From contig NZ_CYSR01000005.1 in NCBI RefSeq assembly GCF_001458395.1, positions 1 through 61,210 on the forward strand: 61,210 bases of DNA. The letters run 5' to 3'. Below the pieces are notes generated by a model that saw only the letters and a program-made list of their open reading frames with translations, was not told the DNA's origin and ran no database searches. Below, piece by piece: positions 60,673-61,210 of the stretch (position 1 is its first letter; each line of letters begins with the position of its first letter). This stretch comes from Leisingera aquaemixtae (GTDB lineage Bacteria; Pseudomonadota; Alphaproteobacteria; Rhodobacterales; Rhodobacteraceae). Both the position numbers and the translations under genes were made by a program.

Positions 60673-61210
60673 TGACAGCGAAAACTTGGCGCGTTCTTTT
60701 GGCGTCGCCCCTGGTGCTGGCCGCCTGTTCGGCGGCGGTGCCGGAGAAATACACCAGCCCGCAGGCCGGGTTTCAGGAAGTCGCCAGCCAGACTTCGGCC
60801 GCCATCGGCAAGCGTACCGCCTTTGCCCAGACACAAGCCCAGAACGAAGCGCTGGCCAAGGAAGTCCGGCAGATGGTGCAGGGCAAGACGATCTCTGCCG
60901 ATACCGCGGTGCAGGCGGCGCTTTTGAACAACAAGGGGCTGCAGGCGTCTTATGCCGCAGTCGGGCTGTCGGCGGCGGAGGCCTGGCAGCAGATGACGCC
61001 GGAGAACCCGGTGGTCGCTATCGGCCTGATGGGGATCGGCGCGCCGGAACTGGGCCTGTACCGGGCGCTGGAATCCACCATCGCCGTGAACCTGCTGGAC
61101 GTGAAGACCCGAAAGCAGCGCATTGCCGTGGCTGAGACGCAGTTCCAGCAGGCGCAGCTGAATGCGGTGAACGATACGCTGGCATTGGCGGGGCAGACCC
61201 GGCTGGCCTG
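60672..61210 (+). CDS. TolC-family outer-membrane efflux lipoprotein (partial at right edge)
   Basis: The frame is open from ATG 60672 to the window edge (179 complete codons). It starts with a lipoprotein signal (VLLASPLVLAACSA, lipobox LAAC) and continues into TolC-like sequence: ISADTAVQAALLNNKGLQASYAAVGLS, LESTIAVNLLDV, RIAVAETQFQQAQLNAVNDT. It is probably the outer-membrane channel of a CusCBA-type copper/silver pump. The rest lies outside the window. Confidence 0.85.
   Translation, partial: MTAKTWRVLLASPLVLAACSAAVPEKYTSPQAGFQEVASQTSAAIGKRTAFAQTQAQNEALAKEVRQMVQGKTISADTAVQAALLNNKGLQASYAAVGLSAAEAWQQMTPENPVVAIGLMGIGAPELGLYRALESTIAVNLLDVKTRKQRIAVAETQFQQAQLNAVNDTLALAGQTRLA

Overview
The window is high-GC alphaproteobacterial DNA and looks like a marine Rhodobacteraceae (roseobacter-group) genome. 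Supporting signs are the family mix (HWE-type kinase, phasin-like '1-2-3' protein, split methylenetetrahydrofolate reductase, PhnCDE and Liv-type transporters), GC-rich third codon positions and frequent ATGA/TGATG gene overlaps. No rRNA, tRNA, CRISPR array or replication gene was recognised.

Layout. 1-1.1 kb: one IS3-family element (minus, running off the left edge) abuts a 5'-truncated IS3 OrfB (plus), so nested insertion is likely. 1.3-4.7 kb: a large CheB-CheR-PAS-HWE kinase. 4.7-8.1 kb: a decayed phasin-like copy, an operon of a ClpP-like periplasmic protein and a membrane/coiled-coil protein, and an intact phasin-like gene. 8.6-11.2 kb: aldehyde dehydrogenase, glutathione transferase and NAD(P)-binding protein. 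12.1-14.8 kb: a periplasmic binding protein paired with a chemoreceptor. 15.1-17.0 kb: a VOC protein and rsgA. 17.3-25.3 kb: a hybrid kinase/response regulator divergent from a phosphonate-type transporter (phnDCEE) followed by a HAD protein. 25.4-26.9 kb: a split MTHFR pair.

27.3-36.5 kb is one compact operon: a Liv-type ABC transporter, alpha/beta hydrolase, TetR regulator, enoyl-CoA hydratase, acyl-CoA ligase and two hot-dog proteins. A perfect palindrome lies over its promoter. The gene set predicts uptake of an unknown carboxylate, CoA activation and beta-oxidation-like processing, with a CoA-linked repressor.

After a gene-poor, AT-richer stretch (36.5-38.1 kb), the rest (38.1-61.2 kb) is a metal (mainly copper) homeostasis island. 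It holds a Met/His-rich EF-hand protein, a two-component system, SHOCT protein, L,D-transpeptidase, multicopper oxidase, cytochrome c, DsbA-like protein, TVP38 protein, two copper P-type ATPases, CopZ, CueR, small His/Cys proteins, an orphan Rieske protein and the start of a TolC-type efflux component. Inside it is a translationally coupled trio of beta-CASP nuclease, AMP/thymidine phosphorylase and PRPP synthase, which looks like a phosphorolytic nucleotide-salvage cassette. Two CueR-type promoters (copZ and copA) and a dyad shared by two other intergenic regions suggest at least two regulatory circuits.
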